Program-made: the position numbers and the translations under genes
Notes under the pieces: generated by a model
Databases searched by the model: none
What the model was told of the DNA's origin: nothing
The model's input: the letters and a program-made list of their open reading frames with translations, nothing else
In this document: piece by piece, positions 8,198 to 15,989 of the stretch
Position numbering within the stretch: position 1 is the first letter of the stretch
How the letters are laid out: the number at the start of each line of letters is the position of its first letter
Assembly: GCA_963737445.1 (NCBI GenBank)
Contig: CAVTSO010000018.1
Coordinates: 32,539 to 96,538, forward strand
DNA: 64,000 bases
Origin: JAICYJ01 sp963737445
Lineage (GTDB): Bacteria; Actinomycetota; Thermoleophilia; Gaiellales; JAICJC01
Direction: 5' to 3'

Positions 8198-9601
8198 GTG
8201 ATCCTCGCAATCGACCAGGGCACCACCGGCACGACGTGCCTCGTCGTCGATGACGACGGCCTGGTGCGTGGTCGCGGGTCACGTCCGATCGAGCAGCGCT
8301 ATCCCCGGCCGGGCTGGGTCGAGCACGACCCCGAGCAGCTGTGGAGCAGCGTTACCGAGTCGGCCGCGGATGCGCTTGCGGCCGCCTGCGTATCGCCGGC
8401 CGACATGCGCGCGATCGGCATCACCAACCAGCGCGAGACGACCGTCCTTTGGGACCGGTCGACCGGCCGCGCGGTGGCCGACGCGATCGTGTGGCAGGAT
8501 CGCCGCACGGCCGCTGCCTGCGCGGATCTGCCGGCCGGCCTGATCCGCGAGCTGACCGGCCTCGTCCCCGACCCCTACTTCTCGGCCACCAAGTTGGCCT
8601 GGCTGCTCGAGCACGCGGTCGATGCGACCGACGGCCTGGCGTTCGGCACCGTGGACAGCTGGCTGATCTGGAAGCTGACCGGCGGCGAGGTGCACGCCAC
8701 CGACCCCACCAACGCGTCGCGCACCATGCTCTGCTCGCTGCGGACGCTTGGCTGGGACGACCGCCTGCTCGAGCTGTTCGGCGTGCCGGCCGGCCTGCTG
8801 CCGGAGATCCGGCCGTCCAGCGGCATGTTCGGCGAGGCCCGGCTGCTGGGAGCGCGGCTGCCGGTGATGGGCGTGGCCGGCGACCAGCAGGCGGCGCTGT
8901 TCGGCCAGGCCTGCCTCGAGCCCGGGCAGGCCAAGGTCACCTACGGCACCGGCAGCTTCCTGCTGGTGAACGACGGCGAGCGGCGCGACCCGCCGCCGCA
9001 CGGCCTGGTGCGTACGGCCGCCGCGCAGCCCGGGGTGACGGCGCTCGAGGGCTCCGTGTTCGTGTCGGGCGCGGCCGTCCAGTGGCTGCGGGACGGGCTC
9101 GGGATCCTGGCCGACGCCGGCGACAGCGGTCGGCTGGCCGCGTCGTTGGACGGAAACGACGGCGTCTACTTCGTGCCCGCCCTGGCCGGGCTGGGGTCGC
9201 CCTGGTGGGACGCCGATGCGCGCGGGCTGATCACGGGCCTCACGCGCGGCAGCACCCCCGCCCACCTGGCGCGGGCGGCGCTCGAGGCGATCGCCTACCA
9301 GGTGCGGGACGTGGTGGAGGCGATCCCGGGCGGGGTGACCGCGCTGCGCGCCGACGGCGGGGCGGCCGCCAACGGCTGGCTGATGCAGTTCCAGGCCGAC
9401 CTGCTGGGCGTGGCCGTGGAGGTGGCCGTGGAGCGGGAGATGACGGCGCTGGGCGCCGCCGCGCTGGCCGCCGGCCGGCCGCCGGAGCCCTCGCCGGGCG
9501 CTGTCTACGAGCCGCGCATGTCGCGCGACCAGGCCGACGCGCTGCACCACGACTGGTTGGTCGCGGTGCAGCGCGCCAGGAGCGCCGTTCCCGCTAGCTG
9601 A
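8198..9601 (+). CDS. glpK: glycerol kinase (FGGY family)
   Basis: A 467-residue cytosolic kinase that makes sn-glycerol 3-phosphate from glycerol and ATP. The start ILAIDQGTTGTTCLV is the family phosphate-1 motif. ITNQRETTVLWDRSTG is the FGGY region that contacts glycerol, and DPTNASRTMLC and GDQQAALFGQ follow. YGTGSFLLVNDG is near residue 250, and the second signature LTRGSTPAHLARAALEAIAYQ is near 345. It is somewhat shorter than the usual 495-505 residues, with the trimming at the C-terminus. No glpF or glpD lies beside it. It converges with the next gene with an 8-bp overlap of 3' ends. Confidence 0.93.
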   Translation: MILAIDQGTTGTTCLVVDDDGLVRGRGSRPIEQRYPRPGWVEHDPEQLWSSVTESAADALAAACVSPADMRAIGITNQRETTVLWDRSTGRAVADAIVWQDRRTAAACADLPAGLIRELTGLVPDPYFSATKLAWLLEHAVDATDGLAFGTVDSWLIWKLTGGEVHATDPTNASRTMLCSLRTLGWDDRLLELFGVPAGLLPEIRPSSGMFGEARLLGARLPVMGVAGDQQAALFGQACLEPGQAKVTYGTGSFLLVNDGERRDPPPHGLVRTAAAQPGVTALEGSVFVSGAAVQWLRDGLGILADAGDSGRLAASLDGNDGVYFVPALAGLGSPWWDADARGLITGLTRGSTPAHLARAALEAIAYQVRDVVEAIPGGVTALRADGGAAANGWLMQFQADLLGVAVEVAVEREMTALGAAALAAGRPPEPSPGAVYEPRMSRDQADALHHDWLVAVQRARSAVPAS

Positions 9602-11051
9602 GATCGATTGCCGGCTCGCCGGCGGGGACTGGCTGCTCGGACTTGACGTCCTTGGGGATGAACATCAGCGTCGCCACCAACCCGATCAGCGCCAGGCCGG
9701 CGCCAACCAGGAAGGCCACGTGGAAGCCGTCCACGAGCGCGTTGGGGATCAGCGCCAGGTTGTTCCCGTGGTCGCCCAGATACGAGTCGTATCGGGTGAA
9801 CGTGATCGTCGACAGCACCGCGACGCCCAGCGCGCCGCCGACCTGCTGCGAGGTGTTGATCAGGCCGGAGGCGATGCCGGCCTCGTCGTGGGTGACGCCG
9901 ATCAGCGAGGCGATCTGGACGGGCACGAACGAGAAGCCGAGCCCGATCCCGGCCAGGACGAAGCCTGGCGCCAGGTCGGTCGCGTAGGAGCCGTGCACCG
10001 ACACCTGCGAGAACCAGACCAGGCCCGCCACCAGCAGCACCATGCCGGTGATCAGCACCGACCGCACGCCGATCCTGGTCACCAGCGCCTGCGAGGCGCC
10101 GGCGGCGAGGATGATCACCGAGGCCACCAGCAGGTAGGCCACGCCCGCCTTCAGGGCGGAGTAGCCGAGCACCTGCTGCATGTACAGCGACAGCAGGAAG
10201 AACATCGAGAAGATCGCCGCTCCCAGCAGCAATCCGACGATGTTGGCACCGGTCAGCGACTTCAGCCGGAAGATCGAGAACGGCAGGATCGGGGCCTTTG
10301 CGCGCAGCTCGACGGCGACGAAGGCGGCCAGCAGCACGGCGGCGCCGGCCAGCGAGCCGAGCACCCTGCTCGACGTCCAGCTGTACGTATCGGTCGTGAC
10401 CAGCCCATAGACCAGCAGCGTCAGCCCGGCGGTGACCAGAATGGCGCCTGCGATGTCGAGGCTGCGGTTGCCCAGCTCGACACGGCTCTCGTGCAGCACC
10501 CGCTGACCGGCCAGGATCACGATCAGGCCGATCGGCACGTTCAGGAAGAAGATCCACTCCCAGCCGACCTGGTCGGTGAGGATGCCGCCCAGCAGCACGC
10601 CCACGGCGCCGCCCGTACCGGCGATGGCGCCCCAGATGGCGAGCGCCTTGTTGCGCTCCTCGCCCTCGGCGAAGGTGGTGGTGAGGATGGCCAGCGCGGC
10701 CGGCGAGATCACCGCAGCGCCCAGGCCCTGGATGGCGCGGAACACGATCAGCTGCGTGTCCGACTGGGACAGGCCGCAGGCCAGTGACGCGGCCGAGAAC
10801 AGCACCAGGCCGGCCATGAACAGCCGTTTTCGGCCGAGCAGGTCGGCGATGCGGCTGCCCAGCATCAGGAAGCCGCCGAAGGTCAGGGTGTAGGCGCTGA
10901 CCACCCACTGCAGATTGGCGTCGGAGAAGTCGAGCGCGTTCTTGATGGTGGGAAGCGCGACGTTGACGATCGCCACGTCGAGCACCACCATAAACTGGAC
11001 TGCGCACAGCAGGATCAGTGCGAGCCATTTGCGATCACTGTCAGGACTCAT
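9594..11051 (-). CDS. DHA2-family MFS drug exporter (EmrB/QacA type, 14 TM)
   Basis: A 485-residue proton-coupled multidrug exporter. Family motifs: FMVVLDVAIVNVALPTI in helix 1, GGFLMLGSRIADLLGRKRLF between helices 2 and 3, and GAAVISPAALAILT. The antiporter motif C region is GGAVGVLLGGILTDQVGWEWIFFLNVPIG. I start at the ATG at 11051 (MSPDSDRKW), where GGAG lies about 10 nt upstream; the open frame extends 19 codons further but covers the operator region. It is divergent from a TetR gene, with a palindromic operator between them, so export is probably repressed until a ligand binds the regulator. Confidence 0.9.
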   Translation of the reverse strand: MSPDSDRKWLALILLCAVQFMVVLDVAIVNVALPTIKNALDFSDANLQWVVSAYTLTFGGFLMLGSRIADLLGRKRLFMAGLVLFSAASLACGLSQSDTQLIVFRAIQGLGAAVISPAALAILTTTFAEGEERNKALAIWGAIAGTGGAVGVLLGGILTDQVGWEWIFFLNVPIGLIVILAGQRVLHESRVELGNRSLDIAGAILVTAGLTLLVYGLVTTDTYSWTSSRVLGSLAGAAVLLAAFVAVELRAKAPILPFSIFRLKSLTGANIVGLLLGAAIFSMFFLLSLYMQQVLGYSALKAGVAYLLVASVIILAAGASQALVTRIGVRSVLITGMVLLVAGLVWFSQVSVHGSYATDLAPGFVLAGIGLGFSFVPVQIASLIGVTHDEAGIASGLINTSQQVGGALGVAVLSTITFTRYDSYLGDHGNNLALIPNALVDGFHVAFLVGAGLALIGLVATLMFIPKDVKSEQPVPAGEPAIDLS

Positions 11052-11060
11052 CGAACCATC

Positions 11061-11073
11061 TCCAAACTTTGGA
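11061..11073. promoter_or_regulatory. short palindrome TCCAAA-c-TTTGGA
   Basis: A perfect 6-1-6 inverted repeat 10 nt upstream of the exporter start. It overlaps that gene's ribosome-binding site, so it may be a second regulator site or chance. Confidence 0.35.
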
Positions 11074-11085
11074 GTCGTGTAATAG

Positions 11086-11106
11086 GATACAGTACAGTGG
11101 TGTATC
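11086..11106. promoter_or_regulatory. TetR-type operator GATACA-N9-TGTATC
   Basis: A perfect 6-bp inverted repeat with a 9-bp spacer, placed between the divergent DHA2 exporter and TetR genes. The size and place are typical of a TetR autoregulatory operator. Confidence 0.65.
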
Positions 11107-11145
11107 AAAACCTTGCGACCTTGTCAAACCCGAGCGACGGATGCG

Positions 11146-11769
11146 ATGTCTGATCTGACAACTGCTGAACAGAGGCGCCCCCCGGGGCGGCCGCGTAACG
11201 AGGAGGCGGACCGCGAGATCATCGCCGCCACCCTGCGGCTGCTGCCCTTGCAGGGCTACGACCGGCTCTCGGTGGAGGCGGTGGCAGCCGAGGCAGACGT
11301 CACCCGCGCCACCATCTACCGGCGCTATCCCAGCAAGGCCGAGCTGGTGTGCGCTGCGCTGAATGCCTACCCGGACGACGCAAGCGTGGGCGATCTCGCC
11401 GACGTGCGGGCCTACCTGGTCACGCTGATGACGGTATTCCGAACGGGAATCCAGGCGTGCGACGGGGTCGCCATCTGCAGCTCGCTCTACCTGAACCGTG
11501 AGCAGCACCCGGAGATGCTGGAGGAGTTCCGCCGTGCGGTGGTGGAGCCGCGCATGGAGCGGATGCGCTCGGTGCTCGAGGCGGCCGCGGCCGCCGGTCA
11601 CGTGCGCAAGGGCATCGACGTCGAGATGGTCGTGACGATGCTGTTCGGGGCGGGCATCCAGCGCGTGCTGACGGGCGGCACGCTCGACGACGCCTGGCCC
11701 GAGCGGGTGGTGGCGGCGGCGTGGCCGCTGCTCGACCCCGCCGGCGGCTGTCGGCCGCCGTCCCGCTAG
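11146..11769 (+). CDS. TetR-family regulator paired with the DHA2 exporter
   Basis: A 207-residue repressor. An N-terminal PPGRPRNEEAD tail leads into the TetR helix-turn-helix at about residues 20-65: IIAATLRLLPLQGYDRLSVE, then VTRATIYRRYPSKAELV as the recognition helix. The C-terminal ligand domain resembles TetR_C_11-type members (VVEPRMERMRSVLEAAAA). The ATG at 11146 (MSDLTTAEQ) is preferred over a TTG at 11113 because the latter would start right beside the operator. It is divergent from the exporter and presumably represses both genes. The remains of a second MFS gene follow immediately. Confidence 0.85.
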   Translation: MSDLTTAEQRRPPGRPRNEEADREIIAATLRLLPLQGYDRLSVEAVAAEADVTRATIYRRYPSKAELVCAALNAYPDDASVGDLADVRAYLVTLMTVFRTGIQACDGVAICSSLYLNREQHPEMLEEFRRAVVEPRMERMRSVLEAAAAAGHVRKGIDVEMVVTMLFGAGIQRVLTGGTLDDAWPERVVAAAWPLLDPAGGCRPPSR

Positions 11770-12375
11770 CTCACGGTCACCTACGTCGTGGCGGCGGCCG
11801 GGTTCGCGATCGCCGTGCTGGTGGCGCTGGGGCTGCCGACGCTGCTGCCGGCCGGCGGCACGGTCGCGCCGGGTTGGTCGTCGCTGATGGACGGTCTGCG
11901 CTTTGCCCGTCGCCAGCCGGCGCTGCTGGGCACTTCCTGGTCGATCTGAACGCGATGGTGTTCGGCGTGCCACGGGCGCTGTTCCCGGCGCAGGCGGCGA
12001 CCACGTTCCACGTCGGGCCGGAGGGCCTCGGCCTGCTGTACGCGGCGCCGGCGGCGGGCGCGCCGCTGGCCGCGGTCTCGAGCGGCTGGGGGCTGCACGT
12101 GCGCCGGCAGCGCGCCGCGGTGATGGTGTCGGTCGTGGTGTGGGGCGGGTCGATTGCCGCCTTCGGGCTGATGCCGGGTGCGCTGTTCTGGGCGGCGCTG
12201 GCGCTGCTGGCTGTCGCCGGCGCCGCCGACGTGATCTCGGCCGTGTTCCGGAACACATCATGCAGCAGGTCACGCCCGACCAGATGCGTGGCCGGATGGC
12301 TTCGCAGCACATCGCCGTGGTCACCAGCGGGCCGCGGCTCTCCCGCTACCAGCGGCCGGCCGCGCTCACGGCTTC
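11770..12375 (+). pseudogene. decayed MFS transporter remnant (EntS-like), N-terminus missing
   Basis: Three consecutive reading frames carry pieces of one MFS permease. Frame one, from 11770, reads TYVVAAAGFAIAVLVALG to RRQPALLGT. Frame two, from about 11930, reads FLVDLNAMVFGVPRALFPA through to AADVISAVFRNT. Frame three, from about 12258, reads MQQVTPDQMRGRMAS to VVTSGPRL. Both frame changes are consistent with single-base losses, at about 11931 (GGCAC-TTCC) and 12255 (AACAC-ATCATG). The first five or six helices are absent. Unlike most other frameshifted genes here, this looks like real decay. Confidence 0.8.
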
Positions 12376-12884
12376 CACTTGATGCTGCAGCCGACCGGCG
12401 TCGTCTCCGGCCGCCGCAGCTCGACGCCCGACAGCACGTCGTCGAGCGCCTCGCGTAGCCACAGCGCGTTGGCCGCCGGGTCCTCGTAGTCCTGGTCAGG
12501 AGCGCCCCGGTAGCGGATGCGCATCTCGCCGTCGATCACGAACACGTCCGGTGTGGTGCGCGCGCCGTAGGCGCGTGCCACCTCCTGGGCCTCGTCGTGG
12601 AGGTACGGCACCGTCCAGCCCTCGTCGGCCACCCTTGCCCGCATGGCGTCGAGCGAGTCGGAGGGGTAGCGCTCACCGTCGTTGGGGTTCACGAACAGCG
12701 TGCGGACGCCGCGGAACCCGTAGTCGTGCGCGACATCGGCCAGCCGCCCGTGCCAGGCCAGCGCGTAGGGGCAGTGGTTGCAGGTGAACACGACCGCGAC
12801 CGGCCCGGTGGCGGTCAGCTCCGAAAGCCGGTGCACGCGGCCGTCGGTATCGGGCAGCGCGAAATCGTGGGCGGTGGCGATCAC
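12366..12884 (-). CDS. redoxin-domain thioredoxin-fold protein (AhpC/TSA-like)
   Basis: A 172-residue cytosolic protein with a thioredoxin fold. The N-terminal region HDFALPDTDGRVHRLSEL is the redoxin strand pattern, and VFTCNHCPYA near residue 34 gives a CxxC pair. The C-terminal GARTTPDVFVIDGE segment contains the cis-Pro (TTP). It belongs to the CNHCPY subfamily often annotated as a thioredoxin-like or peroxiredoxin-like reductase. The GTG at 12884 overlaps the TGA of the upstream gene (GTGA), so the two thiol proteins form a translationally coupled operon. Substrate unknown. Confidence 0.85.
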   Translation of the reverse strand: MIATAHDFALPDTDGRVHRLSELTATGPVAVVFTCNHCPYALAWHGRLADVAHDYGFRGVRTLFVNPNDGERYPSDSLDAMRARVADEGWTVPYLHDEAQEVARAYGARTTPDVFVIDGEMRIRYRGAPDQDYEDPAANALWLREALDDVLSGVELRRPETTPVGCSIKWKP

Positions 12885-13201
12885 GCGGCCACCGCCTGGG
12901 CCAGCGCCTCGCGCAGCCGCGCGGGGTCGGGGGTGGGCGACGGACGGCCGTCGGCGCGGCGGTAGATGCGGCAGGTGAGTCCGGGCATGTCGTCGGCCGG
13001 GAAGGGGTCGACGCCCTCGATGCGGATCGTGGGCGACCCCGTGAAGCGCTCCTCCACGGCCTGCTGCTCGGTCGCCATCTCGCGCATCTCGATCGCGCCG
13101 GGATCGAGGCCGAGGTCGGTCAGGGCGGCGCGCAGGTCCGCCAGGGTGCGCTCGACGGACGGGCAGCCCTGCCACCAGAGAAGCTCGATGCGAGGTCGCA
13201 T
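12881..13201 (-). CDS. small thioredoxin-fold protein with a single N-terminal Cys
   Basis: About 106 residues. The start MRPRIELLWWQGCPSVERTL places one Cys (WWQGCPS) where a thioredoxin active site would be, and GSPTIRIEGVDPF holds the cis-Pro loop. RIYRRADG near the end follows a second Cys (LTCRIY). Such short proteins are usually annotated as thioredoxin family or alkylmercury-lyase-like; the function is not established. I choose the ATG at 13201 because TATGCT stands exactly 7 nt upstream; an alternative ATG at 13213 overlaps that hexamer. It is the first gene of a two-gene thiol operon. Confidence 0.7.
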   Translation of the reverse strand: MRPRIELLWWQGCPSVERTLADLRAALTDLGLDPGAIEMREMATEQQAVEERFTGSPTIRIEGVDPFPADDMPGLTCRIYRRADGRPSPTPDPARLREALAQAVAA

Positions 13202-13208
13202 GGCCGTC

Positions 13209-13214
13209 AGCATA
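13209..13214 (-). promoter_or_regulatory. -10 hexamer TATGCT, leaderless start
   Basis: On the minus strand TATGCT ends 7 nt before the ATG at 13201. It decides the start of the small thioredoxin-like gene. Confidence 0.5.
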
Positions 13215-13247
13215 GCCCGGCCATGCCGACTAGGATCGCTCGCTCAC

Positions 13248-15785
13248 ATGGGCTGCGATCCCCGACACGAGATCCTGTTCGAGCCGGTGCGGATCGGCCC
13301 CAAGACGCTCCGAAACCGCTTCTACCAGGTGCCCCACTGCACCGGGTTCGGCGTCGAGAAGCCGTGGTCGCAGGCCCGGCACCGGGCGGTCAAGGCGCAG
13401 GGCGGCTGGGCCGCCGTCTGCACCGAGTACTGCACCATCAGCGCCGAGTCCGACGAGACGCCGTACGTGGCCGCGCGGATGTGGGACGACCACGATCTGC
13501 GGATGCTGGCGGTGACCGCCGAGCAGGCGCATGAGCTGGGCGCGCTGGCCGGGATCGAGCTGTCGCACACGGGCGCGCACGGCGAGAACAGCGAGTCGCG
13601 GCTGCCGGCGGCGGCGCCGTCGCAGATCGCCGGGGACTTCGCGGTGGGGGTGGTGCCGCGGGCCATGACCAGGCGCGACATCCGCCGCGTGCAGGACGAC
13701 TGGGTGGCGGCGGCGCGGCGCTCGCGCACCGCCGGCTTCGACATCGTCTACGTGTACGGCGCGCACACGTACCTGCCCGGCCAGTTCCTGTCGCCCCATT
13801 ACAACCGCCGCAGAGACGAGTACGGCGGATCCCTGCCGAACCGGGCCCGCTTCTGGCTGGAGACGCTGGAGATGGTGCGCGAGGAGGTCGGCGACGACTG
13901 CGCGGTGGCCTGCCGGGTGGCGGTCGACCGCCGTGGCGCGCTGGGTGTCGATCTCGACGAGGGCCTCGAGTTCGTGTCGCTGGCCGACCACCTAGTCGAC
14001 CTTTGGGACGTGACGGTCGGCTCGATCGGCGAGTGGTCGCTGGACTCCGGGCCCTCCCGCTTCTACCGCGAGGGCTGGCAGCTGGAGAGCACCGCCCGCG
14101 TGCGCGAGGCGACGCGCAAGCCGATCGTGGGCGTGGCCCGGATGACGGATCCCGACCTGATGGCGAGCGTGATCCGAAGCGGCGTCTGGGACCTGATCGG
14201 CGCCGCCCGACCGTCGATCTCCGATCCGTACCTGCCCGAGAAGATCCGCCAGGGCAGGGTGGACGAGATCCGCGAGTGCATCGGCTGCAACGTCTGCATC
14301 TCGAAGGCCGACAGCCGCCGCCACATCGGCTGCACCCAGAATCCGACCGCCGGCGAGGAGCACCGGCGGGGATGGCATCCGGAGCACGTACCGCCGCTGG
14401 CGGAGCCTCTGCACGCGCTGGTGGTCGGGGCCGGGCCGAGCGGCCTGGAGTGCGCGATCACGCTGGCGCGGCGCGGCGCGCGGGTCGACCTGGTCGACCG
14501 CGGTGCGATGGTGGGCGGATCGATGGGCTGGATCACGCGGCTGCCGGGGATGGGGGAGTGGGGCCGGCTGGTGGCCTACCGGGTTGTGCAGCTGAAGCGG
14601 CTGCCGGGGATCGAGCTGACCACCGGCCGCGAGCTGGACGCGGACGAGATCCGCGGCTGGGGCGCCGACGTGGTGGTGCTTGCGACCGGCTCGAGCTGGG
14701 CCGGCGACGGGCTCAACGGCTTCACGCGCGAGCCGATCCCCGGCGCCGACGACGCGCTGCCGCACGTGCTGACGCCGGAGCAGGTGCTGCTGGAGGGCAA
14801 GCAGCCGCCGGGCCGGCGGGTCGTGGTGTACGACGGCGACGGGTACTTCGCGGCGGCCGGGCTGGCCGAGCTGCTGGCCGGGGAGGGGCACGCGGTGGAG
14901 CTGGTGACCGGCTATGACACCGTCGCGCCGTTCGCGGCCGAGACGCTGGAGGACGTGCTCACCCGCAGCCGGCTGCACGAGGCGGGAGTGGCGATGCGCC
15001 CCGCCACCACGCTGGCCGGGATCCAGCCGGGACGAGTGGACGCCGAGAACGAGTTCGGCGACCCGCTCACGATCGCGGCCGACGCCGTGGTGCTGGTCAC
15101 CCAGCGGGTCTCCCGCGACCGGCTCTACCACGAGCTGGACGGCACGCTGCCGCGGGTGCACCGGATCGGAGACTGCGTCGCACCGCGGATCCTGGCCGAG
15201 GTCGTGTTCGACGGCCACCGGATGGCGCGTGAGATCGACGGGCCGGATCCGGACGTGGCACTGCCCTACCTGCGGGAGCGACCGATGCAGGATCCGCCGC
15301 CGGCACCGGCCGCGCCGCCGCCGGCCCCGGCGCTGCCGGAGCGGGCGCAGCCGCGGCCGCGGCGGGTGGAGCTGTTCGAGGGAGCGGCGGGCGAGGTGGC
15401 GGCGCGCATCGACGAGCTGGTGCGGGGACGAGGCGAGGTGGTGGTGGCGGCCGGGCGTGGTGCGGGCGATGACCTGGAGCCCTACCGGCGGCTGGCGGAG
15501 CGCTACGGCGGGCGGTTCGCCGTGTCGCGGCCGCAGGTGGAGGCGGCGCGCGCGACCCGGGCGGACCTGGTCGGCGCAAGCTCCCAGGTGGTAGCGCCGG
15601 ACGTGTATCTGGCCTTCGGCATCTCGGGCGCGATCCCGCATCTGGTGGGGATGGCCGAGAGCGGCACGGTGGTTGCGATCAACACCGACAGGTCCGCGCG
15701 GATCTTCGATTACGCCGATTTCGGCGCGCTCGTGGACGCCGAACAGGTCGCCCGGCGGATGTGCGACGGGCCCCCTTTAGGGTGA
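13248..15785 (+). CDS. trimethylamine-dehydrogenase-like iron-sulfur flavoenzyme fused to an ETF-alpha FAD domain
   Basis: An 845-residue protein. Residues 1-345 are an FMN barrel close to trimethylamine/dimethylamine dehydrogenase. QVPHCTGFG places Cys31 where Cys30 of the family binds FMN. TEYCTI keeps the substrate-pocket Tyr, YVYGAHTY keeps the catalytic Tyr and His, and GEWSLDSG keeps the pocket Trp and catalytic Asp. CIGCNVC plus HIGC bind a 4Fe-4S cluster, but the second pocket Trp that normally follows (CISRW) is replaced (CISKA). Residues 385-700 are the two nucleotide-binding domains (VVGAGPSGLECA). Residues about 705-845 match the ETF-alpha C-terminal FAD domain (SRPQVE, YLAFGISGAIPHLVGM, VAINTD). 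Such dehydrogenases normally pass electrons to a separate ETF. The substrate is uncertain. Confidence 0.88.
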   Translation: MGCDPRHEILFEPVRIGPKTLRNRFYQVPHCTGFGVEKPWSQARHRAVKAQGGWAAVCTEYCTISAESDETPYVAARMWDDHDLRMLAVTAEQAHELGALAGIELSHTGAHGENSESRLPAAAPSQIAGDFAVGVVPRAMTRRDIRRVQDDWVAAARRSRTAGFDIVYVYGAHTYLPGQFLSPHYNRRRDEYGGSLPNRARFWLETLEMVREEVGDDCAVACRVAVDRRGALGVDLDEGLEFVSLADHLVDLWDVTVGSIGEWSLDSGPSRFYREGWQLESTARVREATRKPIVGVARMTDPDLMASVIRSGVWDLIGAARPSISDPYLPEKIRQGRVDEIRECIGCNVCISKADSRRHIGCTQNPTAGEEHRRGWHPEHVPPLAEPLHALVVGAGPSGLECAITLARRGARVDLVDRGAMVGGSMGWITRLPGMGEWGRLVAYRVVQLKRLPGIELTTGRELDADEIRGWGADVVVLATGSSWAGDGLNGFTREPIPGADDALPHVLTPEQVLLEGKQPPGRRVVVYDGDGYFAAAGLAELLAGEGHAVELVTGYDTVAPFAAETLEDVLTRSRLHEAGVAMRPATTLAGIQPGRVDAENEFGDPLTIAADAVVLVTQRVSRDRLYHELDGTLPRVHRIGDCVAPRILAEVVFDGHRMAREIDGPDPDVALPYLRERPMQDPPPAPAAPPPAPALPERAQPRPRRVELFEGAAGEVAARIDELVRGRGEVVVAAGRGAGDDLEPYRRLAERYGGRFAVSRPQVEAARATRADLVGASSQVVAPDVYLAFGISGAIPHLVGMAESGTVVAINTDRSARIFDYADFGALVDAEQVARRMCDGPPLG

Positions 15786-15789
15786 CGCA

Positions 15790-15985
15790 CTAGACTCGTT
15801 GGTGCGCTGAAATCTGGGGTGGCGCACCGAAAGGGTGCGCGGCAGCCACGTTGCGCGGGCGAAACTGGGGTCTACTCCTGGCTTTGTTGCAGCGCTTCGC
15901 GTGACTGTTGCCGAGGTCCTCGGGTTGGAGCCCCCGGGGGCCTCGGCCCGCTTCTCCCCCCTTCTGACAACAAACAGGGAGGAGC
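15790..15985 (+). ncRNA. structured leader upstream of the disulfide oxidoreductase gene, unassigned
   Basis: The 204-bp gap before 15990 holds a TAGACT -10-like hexamer (15791-15796) and a stem GCGCACC-GAAA-GGGTGCGC near 15823-15841 with a GNRA loop. Close to the gene is a long GC hairpin, GCCGAGG...CCTCGGC, at about 15912-15949, followed by a pyrimidine-rich run (CTTCTCCCCCCTTCT) and then the ribosome-binding site GGGAGGAG. The layout fits an attenuator or riboswitch, but I recognise no known class. Confidence 0.4.
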
Positions 15986-15989
15986 GGAA

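Noticed and set aside
15900..15960. SAH riboswitch or 4.5S RNA in the leader of the disulfide oxidoreductase
   Set aside because: The conserved AACGGCGCUCA-type block and the SRP GGAAGNAGC loop are absent; only a generic GC hairpin is present.
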